Shown: positions 21,809-24,600 of the stretch, one piece after another
Numbering within the stretch: position 1 is the first letter of the stretch
Layout of the letters: every line of letters begins with the position of its first letter
Assembly: GCA_002292945.1 (NCBI GenBank)
Contig: DBCG01000136.1
Location: forward strand, 44,169 to 68,768
Length of the DNA: 24,600 nucleotides
Direction: 5' to 3'
Origin: Proteobacteria bacterium UBA964
Lineage (GTDB): Bacteria; Pseudomonadota; Gammaproteobacteria; Steroidobacterales; Steroidobacteraceae
Position numbers and translations under genes: made by a program
The notes under the pieces: model-generated
The model's database searches: none
Told to the model about the DNA's origin: nothing
Seen by the model: the letters and a program-made list of their open reading frames with translations, nothing else

Positions 21809-23899
21809 TCACTTCCTCTTGCCGGCGGCCTTCTTGGGCGCCTTGAAGTTGTCGGGGTAGATGAGGACGCAGCCGGACTTGTCCACGTGGCCGGTATGCT
21901 TCGGCAGGATGACCGACGTGGAGTCCATCTCCATCACGATCGCCGGACCGCGGACCTTGTTGCCGGCCTTGAGTTTGGAACGGTCATAGACGATCGCGTT
22001 GACGTCCTTGCCGTCCATGAACGCCTTCTGCTTGCCGACGATCGCCGCCTTCGGGTCTGAACCTCCCTTGGCGAGCGAGGGGCGCTTGATCTTGATGCCC
22101 TGGCCGTGGACCGCGGCGCGCAGCGTGACGAGTTCGTGTTCACGCGGCAGCGTGAAAGTGAAGAGCCGCTTGTGCTCCGCATCGAACTTGTCGGAGATCG
22201 CCTTCAAGCCCTTCTTCTGGAGGTCCGCAAGGCTCACCTCGACCGACAGGCGCAGGCCCTGGCCGTTGTAACGCACATCGACCTGGTAGGCGGTGCTGAT
22301 CTCGGACTTCTTGACGCCCTCGGCCTCGATGCCCTTGGACGCGTCGGACGCGAGCGCCTTCAGGATCTTCTCGATCTCCTTGGCGGTGGTCTCGCTGAAC
22401 TTGCGCACATAGGTACGGGCGCGTTCGTCACGCACCGCCGTGGTGGCGTCACCGAGCGCGCACAGCACGCCCGGTCCCGGCGGGATGATCGATGGCCACG
22501 ACCCGAGCAGACGCGACAACGCGTTCGCATGCAGCGGCCCTGCGCCGCCGAACGCGATCAATGCGTACTCGCGGGGGTCGTAGCCCTGCTCGACGGACAC
22601 GAGACGCAGCGCGCCGACCATGTTCTCGTTGACGATGTTGTAGATGCCTTGCGCAGCTTGCTTGGTGCTGAGCCCCAGCGCATCGCCGATCTTCTTGACG
22701 GCGGTCGTGGCGAGCGCGCGGTCGAGCACCATGTCACCACCGAGCTTCTGCATCTCGGGCAGATAGCCGAGGACGATATTGGCGTCGGCGACCGTCGGCT
22801 CCGTACCGCCGCGGTTATAGGCGGCCGGACCCGGGTCGGCGCCTGCCGACTGCGGACCAACGCGCAGCGCCTTGGTGAGCTCGGGGACGTGGGCGATCGA
22901 ACCGCCACCCGCTCCGACCGTGCGGATGTCGACGGAGGAGGCGCGCACGGTGACATCGCCGACCGTCGTTTCGCGACGCAGCCGTGGTTGACCGCCGCTG
23001 ATGAGGGCGACATCGGTCGAGGTGCCGCCGACGTCCACCGTCAACAGGTTCGGGAATCCCGCCTGCACGGCGACCCAGAGTGCCCCGGTGACACCGCCCG
23101 CAGGCCCGGACATCAGCAGGTTGACCGGGAACTCCGCCGCCGACGAGGCCGAGGCGAGACCGCCATCCGACCGGAGGATGTGCAGCTTGGCGTTCTTGGC
23201 GACCTTGGCGAGCTTGGCCTTGAGGTTGCCGACATAGCGATCGACACGCGGACGGACGTAGGAGTTCGCGACCGTGGTGACGGTACGCTCATATTCCTGC
23301 ATCTCCGGCACGACATCGGAGGAGAGCGAGACCGGCGTGCCGGGCAGCTCTTCGATCGCGATCTCGCGGACGCGACGCTCGTGCGCCGGATTGGCGAAAG
23401 AGTTGATGAGCGAGACGGTGAGCGCCTCGATCTTCTGCGATTTGAGGGTGCGCAGGCTCTTGCGCAACGCGCCCTCATCGAGATCGCGCACCACTTCGCC
23501 CTTCGCGCTGACCCGCTCCTCGGCTTCGATGGTGCAGGCAAGCGGCGCCATCGGGAGCGATTTGTTGTAGATGATCCAGCCGCCGAGACCGCCTGGCACG
23601 TAGGAGCGCGCGATCTGGAGCACCTGCCGGTAGCCCTTGGTCGTGACGAGGCCGACCCGGGCGCCGGTTCCGGTGAGCACCGTGTTGGTGGCGACGGTCG
23701 TACCGTGCATCACATGGTCGATGATCTGCGGGTCTATGCCCGCACGCTCGCAGACGCGGAGGATGCCGTTGAGGACGCCGATCGATTGATCAGCCGGCGT
23801 GGAGGGGACCTTGGCGGACCAGGTCTGCCCCGATTTTTCGTGGACCAGCAGCAGATCCGTGAATGTGCCGCCGACATCTACACCCAGACGATATGACAT
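21809..23899 (-). CDS. HyuA-family ATPase subunit (hydantoinase A/ketone carboxylase-like)
   Basis: ATP-binding subunit of the HyuAB enzyme, 696 residues, with the actin/hexokinase-like fold of the 5-oxoprolinase family; it probably phosphorylates the substrate carbonyl so the ring can be opened or the enol carboxylated. Motifs: YRLGVDVGGTFTDLLLV at the N-terminus (phosphate 1), HVMHGTTVATNTVLTGTGARVGLVTTKGY, GLASASSAAEFPVNLLMSGPAGGV, LLTVDVGGTSTDVALI (phosphate 2), VGAGGGSIAHV, GADPGPAAYNRGG, IAFGGAGPLHA. The C-terminal domain ends in a basic tail (KAPKKAAGKRK). A GGGGGG-rich Shine-Dalgarno precedes the ATG. It is followed by hyuB after four bases and preceded by an HMG-CoA lyase-like gene after 120 bases. 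Confidence 0.93.
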   Translation of the reverse strand: MSYRLGVDVGGTFTDLLLVHEKSGQTWSAKVPSTPADQSIGVLNGILRVCERAGIDPQIIDHVMHGTTVATNTVLTGTGARVGLVTTKGYRQVLQIARSYVPGGLGGWIIYNKSLPMAPLACTIEAEERVSAKGEVVRDLDEGALRKSLRTLKSQKIEALTVSLINSFANPAHERRVREIAIEELPGTPVSLSSDVVPEMQEYERTVTTVANSYVRPRVDRYVGNLKAKLAKVAKNAKLHILRSDGGLASASSAAEFPVNLLMSGPAGGVTGALWVAVQAGFPNLLTVDVGGTSTDVALISGGQPRLRRETTVGDVTVRASSVDIRTVGAGGGSIAHVPELTKALRVGPQSAGADPGPAAYNRGGTEPTVADANIVLGYLPEMQKLGGDMVLDRALATTAVKKIGDALGLSTKQAAQGIYNIVNENMVGALRLVSVEQGYDPREYALIAFGGAGPLHANALSRLLGSWPSIIPPGPGVLCALGDATTAVRDERARTYVRKFSETTAKEIEKILKALASDASKGIEAEGVKKSEISTAYQVDVRYNGQGLRLSVEVSLADLQKKGLKAISDKFDAEHKRLFTFTLPREHELVTLRAAVHGQGIKIKRPSLAKGGSDPKAAIVGKQKAFMDGKDVNAIVYDRSKLKAGNKVRGPAIVMEMDSTSVILPKHTGHVDKSGCVLIYPDNFKAPKKAAGKRK

Positions 23900-23938
23900 G
23901 CGCCCCCCTTTGGGCTCTCGTTGCAGTGAGAAGCCATG

Positions 23939-23967
23939 AGTATCCGGCCTGACGGCCGCTCACGCAA
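23939..23967 (-). promoter_or_regulatory. Possible promoter of hyuA
   Basis: On the minus strand TTGCGT (23967-23962) and GATACT (23944-23939) are 17 bases apart, about 40 bases before the hyuA start. Matches are only three and four of six. The spacer contains the interrupted palindrome GGCC-GTCA-GGCC. The 120-base gap between the lyase-like gene and hyuA is otherwise featureless. Confidence 0.25.
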
Positions 23968-24019
23968 TCCATGGCCGTCCGCACGCCGGGTGATATCGAC
24001 GAAGACCGTCGCGTAGCGG

Positions 24020-24600
24020 TCAGGCCGACCGCGAGGCCGCCGGAAAATTGCCCGCCTTCAGGAGCATCCCGGGGACGGCTCGACCCAAGGTTTGTTGCAG
24101 CCACTCGCCGGTCGCGATGAGCCGATCGAGGTCGACGCCTGTGGCGATACCGGAACGCCCGAGCAGGTAGACCAGATCCTCGGTGGGGATATTGCCGGTC
24201 GCCGCGGGCGCGAATGGGCAACCGCCGATCCCGCCTGCGCTCGCATCGAGCGTCACGGCACCGGCCTGGACCGCCGCATAGGCATTGGCCAGTCCGGTGT
24301 TGCGGGTGTTGTGGAAGTGACCGCGCAGCCGGACGCCGGGCAGCGCCTCGCGGGCCCGTCCGAAGATCTCGGCCACCTGGGCGGGCACACCGACGCCGAT
24401 GGTATCGGCGAACGCGATCTCGTAGGGCCCTGCCTCGGCGACCCGACACGCGACATCGATGACCCGCTGGACGGGTATCTCTCCCTCGAAGGGGCACCCG
24501 AACGACGCGCCGATCGTGATGGTCGGGCGTACGCCCGCCGCGTTGGCTTCGCGCGCGATCTCCAGCCAGGCAGCGATGGACTCATCGGTGCTGACGCCCT
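24020..24600 (-). CDS. HMG-CoA lyase-like aldol-type lyase, 5' end outside window
   Basis: C-terminal 192 residues of a TIM-barrel lyase of the HMG-CoA lyase family, which splits 3-hydroxyacyl-CoA compounds (3-hydroxy-3-methylglutaryl-CoA to acetoacetate and acetyl-CoA in the type enzyme). The frame is open to the right edge. Visible signatures: IGASFGCPFEGEIP, PYEIAFADTIGVGVP, the metal ligands in RGHFHNTRNTGLANAYAA, the mobile loop GGIGGCPFAPAATGN with the conserved active-site cysteine, and the downstream PTEDLVYLLGRSGIATGVDL, all close to the classical enzyme. Neighbours are not leucine-degradation genes but HyuA and HyuB, so the physiological substrate may be another hydroxyacyl-CoA. No acyl-CoA ligase or transferase is visible in the window. 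Confidence 0.9.
   Translation of the reverse strand, partial: GVSTDESIAAWLEIAREANAAGVRPTITIGASFGCPFEGEIPVQRVIDVACRVAEAGPYEIAFADTIGVGVPAQVAEIFGRAREALPGVRLRGHFHNTRNTGLANAYAAVQAGAVTLDASAGGIGGCPFAPAATGNIPTEDLVYLLGRSGIATGVDLDRLIATGEWLQQTLGRAVPGMLLKAGNFPAASRSA

Noticed and set aside
19666..21846. 726-residue plus-strand open frame antisense to hyuB
   Set aside because: Antisense to a strongly conserved gene; composition (Asp/Val/Arg/His repeats) is typical of such shadows.
22106..23896. 596-residue plus-strand open frame antisense to hyuA
   Set aside because: Same reason: antisense to a conserved gene and without recognisable domains.

Overview
The window is uniformly GC-rich, densely coded, and free of RNA genes, insertion sequences, CRISPR arrays and phage genes. 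The order fabD-fabG-acpP-fabF-mltG-tmk-holB, the GspG/GspH pseudopilins and a FadB/FadJ-type fused beta-oxidation enzyme point to a Gammaproteobacterium. Gene style (a Gly/Pro-rich S41 lipoprotein, a Tat-exported IorB-like enzyme, HyuA/HyuB) suggests something near Xanthomonadales, Nevskiales or Steroidobacterales, but that placement is inference.

Layout. (1) 1-2928, minus strand: an S41 protease-like lipoprotein, a small exported protein, then the type II secretion pseudopilins gspG and gspH (gspH runs off the left edge). (2) 3165-9267, plus strand: the fatty acid synthesis run fabD, fabG, acpP, fabF, followed by mltG, tmk and holB, the last three joined by 4-base ATGA overlaps. fabH and pabC, often present in this cluster, are absent. 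(3) 9276-12102, minus strand: an endonuclease/exonuclease/phosphatase-fold protein followed by a fused enoyl-CoA hydratase/3-hydroxyacyl-CoA dehydrogenase, convergent with holB. (4) 12329-15486, plus strand: a parallel beta-helix lipoprotein, a diheme cytochrome c-like lipoprotein (a recurrent but uncharacterised pair) and an MTA/SAH nucleosidase. (5) 15409-24600, minus strand, in transcription order: an HMG-CoA lyase-like enzyme (cut by the right edge), HyuA, HyuB, a cysteine amidohydrolase of the isochorismatase fold, a Tat-exported molybdopterin hydroxylase (IorB-like) and a DASS-family carboxylate transporter.

Region 5 is the most interesting part. Its enzyme set suggests an ordered catabolic route: a molybdenum hydroxylase oxidises a heterocycle or aldehyde, an ATP-dependent HyuAB enzyme opens a lactam, imide or hydantoin (or carboxylates a ketone), a cysteine amidase removes ammonia from the linear product, and a carboxylate carrier and an acyl-CoA lyase handle the carbon skeleton. 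The substrate cannot be read from sequence. A clear intrinsic terminator sits between hyuB and the amidase gene, so the two halves of the cluster may be expressed at different levels.

No stretch over 300 bases lacks a gene. The longest gaps are the divergent promoter regions 2929-3164 and 12103-12328, and 4850-4984 ahead of acpP.
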